Shown here: one piece after another, positions 10,125 through 20,251 of the stretch
Layout: each line of letters starts with the position of its first letter
How positions within the stretch are numbered: the first letter of the stretch is position 1
Source of the DNA: Opitutaceae bacterium
Lineage (GTDB): Bacteria; Verrucomicrobiota; Verrucomicrobiia; Opitutales; Opitutaceae
Assembly: GCA_028284235.1 (NCBI GenBank)
Contig: JANQSC010000077.1
Span: 54,554-118,553, forward strand
Direction: 5' to 3'
DNA: 64,000 bases
Made by a program: the position numbers and the translations under genes
Notes under the pieces: generated by a model
What the model saw: the letters and a program-made list of their open reading frames with translations, nothing else
Told to the model about the DNA's origin: nothing
Databases searched by the model: none

Positions 10125-11603
10125 CTACCGCCGTTCCAAGTCGTAAACATGACTCGGCAGAGGCAGGAAATCACTCTCTCGGATCATCCACTTGTCCATC
10201 TCCACTCGCAAACGTGTCTCCACTGACTCGAGTTCTTCCTTCCCTGCGAGATTGTCCAACTGAAACGGATCCTCCTCCAAATCGTAGAGTTCGAAAATCG
10301 GCCGCGGCAAATCGAAGTAGAGACGCTGGTATAGGGCGGAAAGTTCGCCCTGTTTCGCCATTGACTGCATCCGCCTCCAAACCGGATTCCGGCCCATGTC
10401 CACCGGAGAGTAGCGCCGCTCGGGTATCGCGTTGTAAATATACAAGTATCGACTCGATACGACGGATCGCGACAGGTCGAAACCGTCCGTTTGCATTATA
10501 GGGCCAAAGTGCCATCCTCGTTCCGCGAATACATAGTCGCGTCCCTCAAACGCTTTCCCTTTCAAGGCGTCCAGAAAACTAACCCCAGTCATGCCCGAAG
10601 CTGCGCTTAACCCCGCTACCTCCAAAATCGTCGCCGACAAATCGGTACCGCTCACAAGAATGTCGCTCGTCGAACCTGCTTCTACCACTTCCGGCCAGCG
10701 AACGAGCAATGGGACGTGAGTGCCTCGCGAATACAATGTCCCTTTCCCCCTCAAAAGAGCTTCCCCGTTGTCTCCCATAAAAATCAACAGGGTATTCCCC
10801 TTAAGTCCCCGTTTCTCCAATACATTGTCAATCAAACCGAATCCCGTATCTAAGTCGCGTACCTCCGCAAGGTACCGAGCGTAGTCCAGTCGGGTTTCCG
10901 GCAAGTCTGGCCAGTCGGGCGGCAACACGAGCTGATCCGGATCGATCCCATCGTGATCGTCCCCCCAATTTCGATGCGGCTGGCTGAAACCGAAATAGAG
11001 GAAAAACGGCTTCCCGTCCGGCACCGAGTCTAAAACCAAATCAACCTTCTCACCAACCTTGAGGATTTCGTCTCTCTTGGTCGCGGCTCCGCGAACGAAA
11101 TGGTCGAAACGCGATTCAAACGCCTCCCCTCGCATCCCCAACTCGACGAGCCCATCCGTCACGTGATCCAGATCGCGGTTGCGTCCGTCGAGGTGTTGAT
11201 GTCGCCCATCCATTCCGACCCAGTAGCCGCCCGCTCGCAGCAGGTCCGTAAAGAACGTCGTTTCCGCCCGGGCCGGCTGGGCAAACCGTGTAGCCGATAG
11301 ACCCACTGGCGAACGGCCCGCGAATATTGAAGTTCGCGACGGCGCGCACTGAGGCGCCGTCGTGTAAGCCCGATCGAATCGCATCCCCTCCGCTGCCAAA
11401 GCGTCCAGATTCGGCGTAATGGAGAAACGCTTACAGTTTTCGTCTCCATAGGCGCCGAGATGCGGCACGCTGTGGTCGTCGGAGAGAACGAGCAGGATGT
11501 TGGGGCGGCTACTTTCGGAGCGACATGAAAGCGCTCCGCAGAGGACAACGAAAATAGCAATTAAACGATGGGGCATACGAATGACTAAGAAAAGTCGATT
11601 CAC
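10125..11603 (-). CDS. sulfatase
   Basis: RPNILLVLSDDHSVPHLGAYG and CAPSRTSIFAGRSP; possible alternative start at 11576 with signal peptide/lipobox-like sequence. Confidence 0.9.
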   Translation of the reverse strand: MNRLFLVIRMPHRLIAIFVVLCGALSCRSESSRPNILLVLSDDHSVPHLGAYGDENCKRFSITPNLDALAAEGMRFDRAYTTAPQCAPSRTSIFAGRSPVGLSATRFAQPARAETTFFTDLLRAGGYWVGMDGRHQHLDGRNRDLDHVTDGLVELGMRGEAFESRFDHFVRGAATKRDEILKVGEKVDLVLDSVPDGKPFFLYFGFSQPHRNWGDDHDGIDPDQLVLPPDWPDLPETRLDYARYLAEVRDLDTGFGLIDNVLEKRGLKGNTLLIFMGDNGEALLRGKGTLYSRGTHVPLLVRWPEVVEAGSTSDILVSGTDLSATILEVAGLSAASGMTGVSFLDALKGKAFEGRDYVFAERGWHFGPIMQTDGFDLSRSVVSSRYLYIYNAIPERRYSPVDMGRNPVWRRMQSMAKQGELSALYQRLYFDLPRPIFELYDLEEDPFQLDNLAGKEELESVETRLRVEMDKWMIRESDFLPLPSHVYDLERR

Positions 11604-11790
11604 TGCATCCTGGCAAACGAATACGACCTAACCACATCTGGATGGCAATCGGCGCCCCTAATTCAAACGATCTATCGAACCACTTCTCAATCGGTCGCAA
11701 CACTCGCCGCAAATCAAGAGAATTTGAACAGGTGGCCTGGCCCCCAATTGTAGACCGTATCCAATATTTGATACAGAATCGGTAAAACAA

Positions 11791-11820
11791 GAACCCGGCG
11801 GAGGTTGCGCCGCCGGGTTC
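11791..11820 (-). terminator. putative intrinsic terminator of the TonB receptor gene
   Basis: Perfect GAACCCGGCG/CGCCGGGTTC 10-bp stem; T-rich sequence follows on the minus strand, downstream of the 11863 stop. Confidence 0.7.
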
Positions 11821-11862
11821 GAGTTATCAGTTTGGAAGAAACGCTTCCCTGCACGCTCGGCG

Positions 11863-14800
11863 CTAAAACTCCACGCTCAGAGAGAACTTGTAGGAGGTGT
11901 CGTTGGGGATGCCCCATCCGGCGTAAATCACTTCGTTGGTAATATTGCCGTCCGCATCCTCGCCCGGTATGGAGGCGATGGGGTAAGGTTCGTCTCTCGG
12001 GAATAGATCATTGATGGCAACACCCATCTTGTACCGCGCGTCCTTAACGTTGCGCGTGTAGTTGAACGTAATCCCGATGGGGATGTGCGAACTTCCATAG
12101 ACGGGGTTGTCGATGTCCCAGTAGTCGCGAACCTCTCCGTTCACTTCTCTCTGCACTCCCAGATAGCCGATCACGGGTTTATTGCGCGCTCGGGCATTCG
12201 CGGAAATGCGCAGTCCTTTGAGCGGTCCCTCAATGAATCCATAGCTCGCTACGAAATTCGCGCGAAACGAGCTGAAGCTGTCGGTTTGGCGACCATCCAA
12301 GCTGCCAACATACTGGATGAAGTTGAAATCGATCTGGTTGTCCCAGTACTCCTCGAGCGTCGTATTCGCGCTTTGCATGAGATTCTCCCAACCTACAACC
12401 GTGATATCGGCCGGGGTGTCAAGCCCCGCCCAATCGAAGTAGTCGTCGATTGTCAGGTCCTCGGGATCCCCGCCAATATCCGCTATGAAACTATTATAGG
12501 TGTCCGCATCGACTGTCGCCATTCGGTCGATTCCATTGTCCGCATAATAATAGTAGGTCGAAGCAATCAGGTCTTCCGCGGGATCGTCGGGAATCAGGGC
12601 GGGTTTCGCTGCCCCACCGTTCTCGGCTGGGTCCCAAGTGATGTCCCAGAGATCCGAACGGAATTGCGTCAGATCGGAATTCGTGGAGAGGTCGGCGTAG
12701 TAGTTTTCGACGAGATCTGTTTTGAGATAGTCGAGCCATTCGAAGTAGTCGCCGCCGATATTGCGCTCGACCGCTTCACTACGTGAACCGTTGAGTAGGA
12801 AACGCCAATTGCGATTGGGCTGGTAGGTAACGCTCCACTCCACCCCGGTGTTCTCGCGATCACTCTTGATTTGATAGAGCGACCTCCAGTCTTCATCTTC
12901 CGTATTGAAAAAATTCTGACCGTACGTCTCCTGATTCCTATCCACCCAGGACTCCCAGAGCTCGAGATTTACGTTTTCGAGCCCGGCCTGGACGAAGGTC
13001 TCGACACGGTTCGAACGTCTCTGGATTTCGCCGCTGGCTCCGACATCGTTATTGGACGCGTCAATGTAGTCGACTCTCACGTTGAGCGCATCTTCCATCA
13101 GCCTGAGGCGAAGCCCGATGTTCGCGCTTTCCCCGTGGTTGGATCCGAGAAGCGCGCCGAAGGGGCTGTATCGTTCGTTTGGCGGTTCGAAATTCGTCGA
13201 ATACTTGGCCTGCAAACTGAGCATGCGATTCACTTTGTAAACCGCTCCTAGATTCCGGTTGCTGCCCGAGGATCGCTGAGGATCCTCGTCGCGATAAGGA
13301 ACTTCCCGATAGTGGGGAAAGATGCCAGTCGTCATGCTGGACATCGCTTGCACGCTATCAGCATCATACAATTCGTCCCCCGGTTGGGCCCAGATCAGAT
13401 CCTTGCCGTCCTCGATGTAGTACCCGTTTGAGGATTCCACCCAGTGTTGCGCTTGCCCATTGACGGGATCGTAGTACATCTGTCCATCGGCATCCAGGGA
13501 CGTCAGAATCGGATTCCCTCTTTTGTCGACCATACGGTGAAACACGCCCGGGACGACCATGCCGGACCGCTCCAGACGCTCGCGTTGCAAGAACTCGGTA
13601 TCGACTCCGCGGTAGCCCAGAGTCGTAACCAGTTTGCGGTTTAAGAAATAGCTCTGCAAGGCCAGCATTTCACTGTTCGTCTTCCGGCGATTTCCAGAGG
13701 GCCTGCCCGTGTATCCAAACGGATTGTCGAACAAGTACACGTTGTAGGGATCTCCGTTCAGGTCGTCCAACACCCACGTGTCCTCCACATCTTGGAAAAC
13801 CGGTATAAACGGGTTGTCGGGGTCCATGTAGTTGAAGAACTCCGTTTCGTGAGAGGTGTTGTTAAGGTAGTTGCTGTTGTAACTATAGGCGTTGAGCTGA
13901 TTGTCCTTAACGTAGCCGTCGTCTGTGAACGCGCTGGTGGCTTTGGCCTCGATCTGCTCCAGCGTCTTGTTGACCGTCACCGTGCTGAGCGGTTTGCCCG
14001 CGTCTCGGAGACCGGCAATGTAGGTAGACTCGGGACCATAGAGCGAGATGCCGGGCGAGTAGGCCCTTCGCTCGGATACCTGCTGAATCGTCCAACTACT
14101 CTTGGTCTCATACTGGGCGGCGAACCGGTGCGAACCGAGCCATCCAAGGCTGTCGCTCTTTTGAGCGAAGTCGAACTCGTAGGCTAAGGCGCCTCTAAGA
14201 GAGTCGTTGTATCGCTCCCGCAGACGTCCATTGGGAGCTCCCTTTACGAAGAAGTGAGTGTAGTTCGGATTGGCCAGGTAGTTGGATTTGTCATACGAGT
14301 CCGCACCCTCCGGCAGCTCATAAAGACCGGTGGACTCGTCGAGCACGCCGACCTCGGGAGAAACGAGCGGAAACCCGCTCGCGTCTCTTTGAAACGGGTC
14401 CGCGTCGATCTGCACGCTGTAGCGGCCGTTGGCGAATTGGGACGCCCGTTTTTCGAGCGAATACTCCTCCGCGTAGTTGAACAGCAGGTGAAGGTTATCC
14501 GTAACGCCCAAATCCAATGTCGCCGCATGCTTCTGCGTATCTTTAGTGACAATGTTTCCTTCCCCCCAGAAATTGCCAAATGGATTCAGGCGCTCGTCGT
14601 CCCGGAACTTCATTTGATTGACGAGAAGGTTGAGCGGGTTTTGGTAGAAGTAGGTATCCGCAGTGGGCGCCTTAGCGAGCTTCAGTCCCTGGCTGTCATT
14701 CGCGAGTATCGGTTGGGCGGGGCGATTCAATAGATCGTTCTGGAAGATCATAATACGATTGTTCGAATTGAATCGGGCGTTAGGCCGAGGCCATTCCGCG

Positions 14801-15783
14801 GAGGTGTATGCCTGCCCCTCCCAGTCCCAGTCGTCGAGAAAGTTGCCCCAGTTGGCGTTTATGCGCTCCGTCATGAACGCCTCGTATACCTCGAGTCGTT
14901 CGCCGCCTTCGTCTACGATATTCAGCAACGGGGTAGCCTGGTCCTCGGGAAGCGTGTTCGGAGCCTTGGAGGTTCTTCGTTCCGCGGTTTCGTAAGAGTA
15001 GCGGAAGGTCGCCTTTTGCATGGGTTGCCAGGTAAAGGTCGAATAGAGTCGGCGATCGTGGTCGAAATTCGGTTCGCGTTCCCCTCGGGCCTTGTCGTCC
15101 AAACCGGCGAACCGAATTGCGAACTTCCCTTCCAAAATCGGCCGCCCGATGTCAAACGTATAGCGGGAGGAGTCGTTGCTGTCGAAACGGGTTTCGAACT
15201 CGGTGATCGAGTTCTGAATATTCGCCCGCTTTGACGACGTATTGATGATCCCCGACGCTCGTCCCATTCCGAAGAGAATCGCCTCGGCGCCTGTGGCGAT
15301 GGTAATGCGTTCGGAATTGTAGCTGTCGATTCTGAGATTGGTCTCGGTGAAATCCGAGGTCCGGGTCGCCATCCCAATTCCGCGAACCTGGTTGTTGTTC
15401 TCGGGATTAATGACCGAGCCCAGCCCGTTGTCCTCCGAGTTTATGTACTCGCCCGTACTCTGGATACTGACTGTGAAGTCGAGCGCCTCCTCAAGCGTCA
15501 CGGCTCCGATGTCCTCCATGAATTCCGGCGTGAGCACTTCGACAGTAGCGGCGACGTCGCTGTATTCTGTATTGAGACTCGAACCGGATATCGTGTGGGT
15601 CGCTCGATAGCCGTCTGTATCGGATCTGACTTCGAACGGAGAAAGTTCAAATACTTCCTCTTCGTCGCCGTTGTTGTCCTCGTCGTTCGCGTTCTGGGCT
15701 CTCAGCTCCCAGTCTCCGCTAGCGACTCCTGCGATGAGTGTTGCCGCAATTGCATATAGCAATCTGCATCTATTGATGTTCAT
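11863..15783 (-). CDS. TonB-dependent receptor
   Basis: 1306 aa; signal peptide; plug-like segment ATVEVLTPEFMEDIGAVTLEEALDF; C-terminal aromatic KFSLSVEF. Confidence 0.9.
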   Translation of the reverse strand: MNINRCRLLYAIAATLIAGVASGDWELRAQNANDEDNNGDEEEVFELSPFEVRSDTDGYRATHTISGSSLNTEYSDVAATVEVLTPEFMEDIGAVTLEEALDFTVSIQSTGEYINSEDNGLGSVINPENNNQVRGIGMATRTSDFTETNLRIDSYNSERITIATGAEAILFGMGRASGIINTSSKRANIQNSITEFETRFDSNDSSRYTFDIGRPILEGKFAIRFAGLDDKARGEREPNFDHDRRLYSTFTWQPMQKATFRYSYETAERRTSKAPNTLPEDQATPLLNIVDEGGERLEVYEAFMTERINANWGNFLDDWDWEGQAYTSAEWPRPNARFNSNNRIMIFQNDLLNRPAQPILANDSQGLKLAKAPTADTYFYQNPLNLLVNQMKFRDDERLNPFGNFWGEGNIVTKDTQKHAATLDLGVTDNLHLLFNYAEEYSLEKRASQFANGRYSVQIDADPFQRDASGFPLVSPEVGVLDESTGLYELPEGADSYDKSNYLANPNYTHFFVKGAPNGRLRERYNDSLRGALAYEFDFAQKSDSLGWLGSHRFAAQYETKSSWTIQQVSERRAYSPGISLYGPESTYIAGLRDAGKPLSTVTVNKTLEQIEAKATSAFTDDGYVKDNQLNAYSYNSNYLNNTSHETEFFNYMDPDNPFIPVFQDVEDTWVLDDLNGDPYNVYLFDNPFGYTGRPSGNRRKTNSEMLALQSYFLNRKLVTTLGYRGVDTEFLQRERLERSGMVVPGVFHRMVDKRGNPILTSLDADGQMYYDPVNGQAQHWVESSNGYYIEDGKDLIWAQPGDELYDADSVQAMSSMTTGIFPHYREVPYRDEDPQRSSGSNRNLGAVYKVNRMLSLQAKYSTNFEPPNERYSPFGALLGSNHGESANIGLRLRLMEDALNVRVDYIDASNNDVGASGEIQRRSNRVETFVQAGLENVNLELWESWVDRNQETYGQNFFNTEDEDWRSLYQIKSDRENTGVEWSVTYQPNRNWRFLLNGSRSEAVERNIGGDYFEWLDYLKTDLVENYYADLSTNSDLTQFRSDLWDITWDPAENGGAAKPALIPDDPAEDLIASTYYYYADNGIDRMATVDADTYNSFIADIGGDPEDLTIDDYFDWAGLDTPADITVVGWENLMQSANTTLEEYWDNQIDFNFIQYVGSLDGRQTDSFSSFRANFVASYGFIEGPLKGLRISANARARNKPVIGYLGVQREVNGEVRDYWDIDNPVYGSSHIPIGITFNYTRNVKDARYKMGVAINDLFPRDEPYPIASIPGEDADGNITNEVIYAGWGIPNDTSYKFSLSVEF

Positions 15784-15972
15784 AGGTACCTCAGGTTAAC
15801 TAGTTTGATTAGCGTAGGTTTGATTCGGATCGGGTCATTGCCAGCCGGCCGGCTCCGCTTCTCGTTCGGTAAACGCGGCCTCACGAGAATCATGAGACTT
15901 GCATGAACGCGGAGCACGGCTGGCTCGATGACTATCAACTCAAGAAGTCTAGCGCTCGCATCCGCCAATTCG

Positions 15973-16029
15973 TTAGCAACTTTGCCGCTGTAAGTTGTAA
16001 TTTTGTAGCAACTACCGCCTGTAATTTTT
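15973..16029. repeat. imperfect direct repeat in divergent intergenic region
   Basis: TTAGCAACTTTGCCGCTGTAAGTTGTAATTTT followed by TAGCAACTACCGCCTGTAATTTTT between divergent genes starting at 15783 (-) and 16215 (+). Confidence 0.5.
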
Positions 16030-16214
16030 CTTACGCTTTCATGAAAGAGACTAAATCGCTTCGAAATCGCCGGTATATGAGCGAGTGGCCGCAACGTTCG
16101 CTCACCTTAGACTCAGCAAGAAGGCGTGGTTTGACACGGGCCGCATCGAAATGAACGCATCGGGCGTTCCATTCTTTTTATTGCTTCGTTCCCCGCCCGC
16201 GATAAACCGTCCCT

Positions 16215-19067
16215 ATGCTCGGAAACACTACCCCGCTCCGGCCGCTCGCGCTTAGTCTACTCACAGCCTTCGCTTGCGTCACCCTAGCCCAGGGACAACG
16301 CCCTCCAAGCCCAATGAACGCCATGGACCACGGTCCATTCGTAACCGCAACCATCGCCGCAGACCCCTATTCGACGAAGAGCATCATCGCCTATAAAGGG
16401 ATCGCCATAAAGGTCAGTCCGGACGCGGTCATGGTCTTCGACACGGATTTGCTGCGGATGGCCAGCGCCTGGACGGGAGGGTTCCTCAAGTGGTACCCCG
16501 GGAGAGACGGCTTGCAGGAATTCCCCAGCCCGGACGGGTTCACCCACTTCTCGACCAGCCAGCGTCCCGGCTGGTCCTTGGACGGCAAATTCGGAGACCC
16601 GCGCCCTTGGGGCTATGGGCCGATCCCCCCCGGCTTAGGAGTCTACAAAGGACTCTACTTGCAGGAAGGAAACGTCGTCCTGTCCTACTCGATCGGTTCC
16701 AGCGAAATCCTCGAGTCCCCCGGATTCGAAACAAGCCTAGATCGGCCTCTATTCACGCGTACGTTCAACCTCAGCCCAACCTCCGAGTCGCTTTCGCTCC
16801 AAATAGCCCAGACACCCGACGGAGCCGCTACTTCGCTCCAATCCACGAGCCTGTCGGCGACCACCGGTTTCATCCGCATCCAATCGGGCGGCCACTCCCG
16901 ATTGATCGGCTACAACAGTCTGCCCGACGGCGCCAGTTGGCGAATCGATCACGCCCATCTGATTCTCGACCTGCCTCCGATCGATCACCCCCTCGCTTTT
17001 ACCCTGGCCTTGGGGCCCATCGCGACCGACGACTCGGATCGATTCCTGGTCGACTGCCAATCCCTCAAAAACGCCCCGGCAAACCTCGCCTCCGCAACCG
17101 AACCCGGACAATCCCAATGGCCCGCGCAAACCACCCAAATTCGTCGCGGGGACGCCTCGACAGCCTTCGCCAATGACGAGTTGACCGCGCCGTCCGACAA
17201 TCCCTGGAACTCCTTCCTCCGATTCTCCGGCGTGGATTTTCTCCCCGACGGACGCGCCGTCCTTTCATCGCTCAGCGGCGAGGTCTGGCTCGTCGACGGC
17301 CTCGAGCCCGGCAACGACACCCTCCGATGGACGCGCTTCGCCACGGGTCTCTTTCAGCCGATGGGAATCAAGGTAGTCGACGACCAAGTCTACGTGACCG
17401 GACGCGATCAGATCACCCGCCTCCACGACCGCAACAACGACGGGGAAGCCGACTTCTACGAGAACTTCAACAACGAGGTGATGGTCTCGACCAACTTCCA
17501 CGCCTTCACCCTAAATCTGGATACAGATTCCAAAGGTAATTTCTACTTCGCCAAAGCCACCCCCTGGCCACCCGTGCCGAAAGGCGTTCCCGCCGAAATA
17601 ATCCCTCACCACGGCGCTCTTTTTCGCATGCCTCCCGACGGCAGTCGACTCGATGTCATTGCCACCGGACTACGCAACCCCAACGGGCTCTCCATCGGTC
17701 CGAACGACGAAATTCTCTACAGCGACAACGAGGGAAACTGGGTCCCCACCAGCAAAGTCCATCGCATCCAAGTAAACGGATTCCACGGATTCCGCCCCTC
17801 CGCCCAACGCAGCCAGCCCCCCGCCGATTTCGTCAAACCAATCGCCTGGATCCCCCATTTCATCGACAACTCCCCTTCGGCTCCGATCTTCATCGACAGC
17901 CCCGCCTGGCCCGAATCGCTGCAAGGCCAAGCGCTCCTCGCTTCCTACGGCCGCGGCACCCTCTCGCTCCTCCTCAATGAAGACGTCGACGGCCAATGGC
18001 AGGCGGCCCACTTGCCGCTCCCGATAACGCTCCAGTCCGGCGCTATTCACGGCCGCTTCCACGCGGATGGAAATCTCTACTTGGCCGGGCTCACCAGTTG
18101 GCAATCGGTCGGCCACGGAGGCGACTGGGGATCCTTCCACCGCGTACGCTACACCGGAAATCCACTCCATCTCCCCGTCGCCGTCAATACGCTCAAGGGC
18201 GGCATCGAGCTCCGGTTCGCGGAACCGCTCAATCCGAACTCGGCAATCGAGCCCGGCAATTTCTCCCTCAGCCAGTGGACTTATCCCTGGACAAGCCAAT
18301 ACGGGACGCGTGGAAAAGTCTACTCCGCCAATCGACCGGGCGAAGCCGGACCTGATCCTGTCGCCATTCGATCGATACTCCTGTCAAGCGACCGTACAAC
18401 ACTCACGCTCGAAATCCCCGAATTGCGTCAGTCACTCGTTCAACGTTCCGTATCCAAACAATCCGGACTGCCCGATCTCGTCGAAACTCCAATGGGACTC
18501 GTCATGGCCATCAGTTACCGCCTCCAATCCGCGGACGGCGCCGCGATGAACCATCTCGTCCACAAGACCATTCATCGCGTTCCCGGCGACACTATCGACC
18601 CGAGCGAAACGAAGATGCCGATAGGTCACAGTTCCCATTCCCCGCCCTCCGAGGCGCCTGCCGTTCCAAAAACTGCTCGCAACGCGCCCACTGCAACCGC
18701 CGATCGGGTCATCGACATTCGATCCACCGGTATCACGCTCACCTACGACGTCACCGAGGTCCGCATGAAGACCGGGGAGCAGATCGCCCTCCGCTACACC
18801 AATGCAAGCGACATGGTCCACAATCTGGTGATCGTGAACGCCGAAGCCGACATCAATCCCGTCGGCATCGCCGCCCTCACCGCCCCCCAAGACGCCTTCA
18901 TTCCGAGTGCGGAAAAAGACCGCATTCTCGCCGCGTCCGAATTGGCCTATCCAGGCGACACAGTCACCGTCGAGTTCACCGCTTCCGAACCCGGAGTCCA
19001 CCCCTACATCTGCACCTACTCGGGTCATTTTACAATGATGCAAGGACGCATTATCGTAGAACCCTAG
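16215..19067 (+). CDS. secreted beta-propeller (membrane-bound dehydrogenase/DUF6797-like) protein with C-terminal azurin/auracyanin-like cupredoxin domain
   Basis: 950 aa; propeller segments (SGVDFLPDGRAVLSSLSGEVWLV, TGLRNPNGLSIGPNDEILYSDNEGNW); C-terminal VHNLVIV...HPYICTYSGHFTMMQGRIIV carries H, C, H, M copper-ligand pattern. Confidence 0.8.
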   Translation: MLGNTTPLRPLALSLLTAFACVTLAQGQRPPSPMNAMDHGPFVTATIAADPYSTKSIIAYKGIAIKVSPDAVMVFDTDLLRMASAWTGGFLKWYPGRDGLQEFPSPDGFTHFSTSQRPGWSLDGKFGDPRPWGYGPIPPGLGVYKGLYLQEGNVVLSYSIGSSEILESPGFETSLDRPLFTRTFNLSPTSESLSLQIAQTPDGAATSLQSTSLSATTGFIRIQSGGHSRLIGYNSLPDGASWRIDHAHLILDLPPIDHPLAFTLALGPIATDDSDRFLVDCQSLKNAPANLASATEPGQSQWPAQTTQIRRGDASTAFANDELTAPSDNPWNSFLRFSGVDFLPDGRAVLSSLSGEVWLVDGLEPGNDTLRWTRFATGLFQPMGIKVVDDQVYVTGRDQITRLHDRNNDGEADFYENFNNEVMVSTNFHAFTLNLDTDSKGNFYFAKATPWPPVPKGVPAEIIPHHGALFRMPPDGSRLDVIATGLRNPNGLSIGPNDEILYSDNEGNWVPTSKVHRIQVNGFHGFRPSAQRSQPPADFVKPIAWIPHFIDNSPSAPIFIDSPAWPESLQGQALLASYGRGTLSLLLNEDVDGQWQAAHLPLPITLQSGAIHGRFHADGNLYLAGLTSWQSVGHGGDWGSFHRVRYTGNPLHLPVAVNTLKGGIELRFAEPLNPNSAIEPGNFSLSQWTYPWTSQYGTRGKVYSANRPGEAGPDPVAIRSILLSSDRTTLTLEIPELRQSLVQRSVSKQSGLPDLVETPMGLVMAISYRLQSADGAAMNHLVHKTIHRVPGDTIDPSETKMPIGHSSHSPPSEAPAVPKTARNAPTATADRVIDIRSTGITLTYDVTEVRMKTGEQIALRYTNASDMVHNLVIVNAEADINPVGIAALTAPQDAFIPSAEKDRILAASELAYPGDTVTVEFTASEPGVHPYICTYSGHFTMMQGRIIVEP

Positions 19068-19094
19068 TAATCCATGTCCTGAAACCCCGTTCAA

Positions 19095-19931
19095 ATGTCC
19101 CGTTGGAAAATCATCCTCCGCGCCTGGCCTCCGGCCGGCGCTGTCCTCGTCATTCTCTCCTTTCTGGTAACCGCGTTCTGGCTCTGGCACGCCATCACCG
19201 GTTCGCCTGACTGGGAACTTGGCTGGCTCGAGCCGCTCGCCGGGTTCCTGGCTGGAGCCGGCGCCTTCATCGTCGCCGCCATCCTCATCTTTCGTCGCGT
19301 CGATCACGCCGAGGCGGAAACCACTCCCTACGGGCTCGCCCGAGGACTCGCCACCGGCTACTATTTCAACTACATCCGACCCGTCGTCACTACGATTCTG
19401 GATACAGAACACACGCTCCATCAAGACCCGGTCTTACAAGAACGCCACCAAATCGAAGGACTAGTCGTCGGTCTCCCCCAAGACTTGGAGGAGTTCAACC
19501 CGGACAATCACCCTGAAGTGTACGACAGCTTCAGCAAAGGCGATCGCGCTCCATTCGACCTCGTCTCTATCGAGATCGTGATTCCCAAACGACGGCCCAT
19601 CTACACCAAGCTCGCGCTCAGCAAGACCTGCTCCACCGCCTTGGTCGTCGACATTCCCACGACCCTCTCAGTCATTCCCGACTTCGCCGCCTTCTTCGCC
19701 GAACAAGAACTCGCCAACAGCGCGGGAGCGGATGATGGCGTCGTGGAAGCGAGAGAGCAGAACGTGACCAACAAGCAAACAAACCAATTCAAAGAAGTGC
19801 TCAACGAGTTTATCGAAACCGTGAATACAGTCGGGTCAAAAGAGCAGCGAACGAGATCGCCCGCCTGCGTGCTCCACGTCGTTCCCGTAAAACGGCTGGC
19901 CCGGCGCATGGACGAACTCGCCGATCACTAG
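19095..19931 (+). CDS. two-TM protein with putative prokaryotic STING-like cyclic-dinucleotide-binding domain
   Basis: 278 aa; TM segments at about residues 14-34 and 47-66, then YGLARGLATGYYFNYIRPVV, EGLVVGLPQDLEEFNPDNHPEVYDSF, KRRPIYTKLALSKTCSTALVVDIPTTLSVI and CVLHVVPV. These align by eye and in order with human STING [75 protein letters not shown] and CRLIAY. Confidence 0.7.
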   Translation: MSRWKIILRAWPPAGAVLVILSFLVTAFWLWHAITGSPDWELGWLEPLAGFLAGAGAFIVAAILIFRRVDHAEAETTPYGLARGLATGYYFNYIRPVVTTILDTEHTLHQDPVLQERHQIEGLVVGLPQDLEEFNPDNHPEVYDSFSKGDRAPFDLVSIEIVIPKRRPIYTKLALSKTCSTALVVDIPTTLSVIPDFAAFFAEQELANSAGADDGVVEAREQNVTNKQTNQFKEVLNEFIETVNTVGSKEQRTRSPACVLHVVPVKRLARRMDELADH

Positions 19932-19964
19932 AAATACGAAGCGCATTACGATTCGGGTTTTGGA

Positions 19965-20045
19965 GGAACCACGAATGCACACGAATCAACACGAATTTTC
20001 CAGTCTCACATTCATTCGCGTCAATTCGTGTGCATTCGTGGTTTC
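19965..20045. repeat. ATTCGTG-type inverted repeat
   Basis: GGAACCACGAATGCACACGAATCAACACGAAT ... ATTCGCGTCAATTCGTGTGCATTCGTGGTTTC, near-perfect inverted arms. Confidence 0.9.
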
Positions 20046-20156
20046 AAAATAGTCCGTAACATCCTCCCAACTTGACACGCCGCTCAATCAGTACACGTTA
20101 CTAACTACAAAACGCGTCGTCGAACCGACGACCTCAACGAGAAAGGAGTGAACCCG

Positions 20157-20222
20157 ATGATTGCCCCCCAATACAGCGCCAACGCCGCCCACAATCGTTC
20201 GCTCCTTCCCGCGCTCGCCTAA
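20157..20222 (+). CDS. putative 21-aa leader peptide MIAPQYSANAAHNRSLLPALA
   Basis: AAAGGAG ribosome-binding site 5-6 nt upstream of ATG; hairpin CGCGCT/AGCGCG spans its stop; terminator-like hairpin follows. Confidence 0.5.
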   Translation: MIAPQYSANAAHNRSLLPALA

Positions 20223-20251
20223 AGCGCGCTCAACCGCAAGAATTGCAGTAC

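Noticed and set aside
19965-20045. ATTCGTG inverted repeat as a phage attachment site or transposon end
   Set aside because: No integrase, transposase or tRNA nearby; it looks like a dispersed intergenic palindrome, with one copy explained by segmental duplication.
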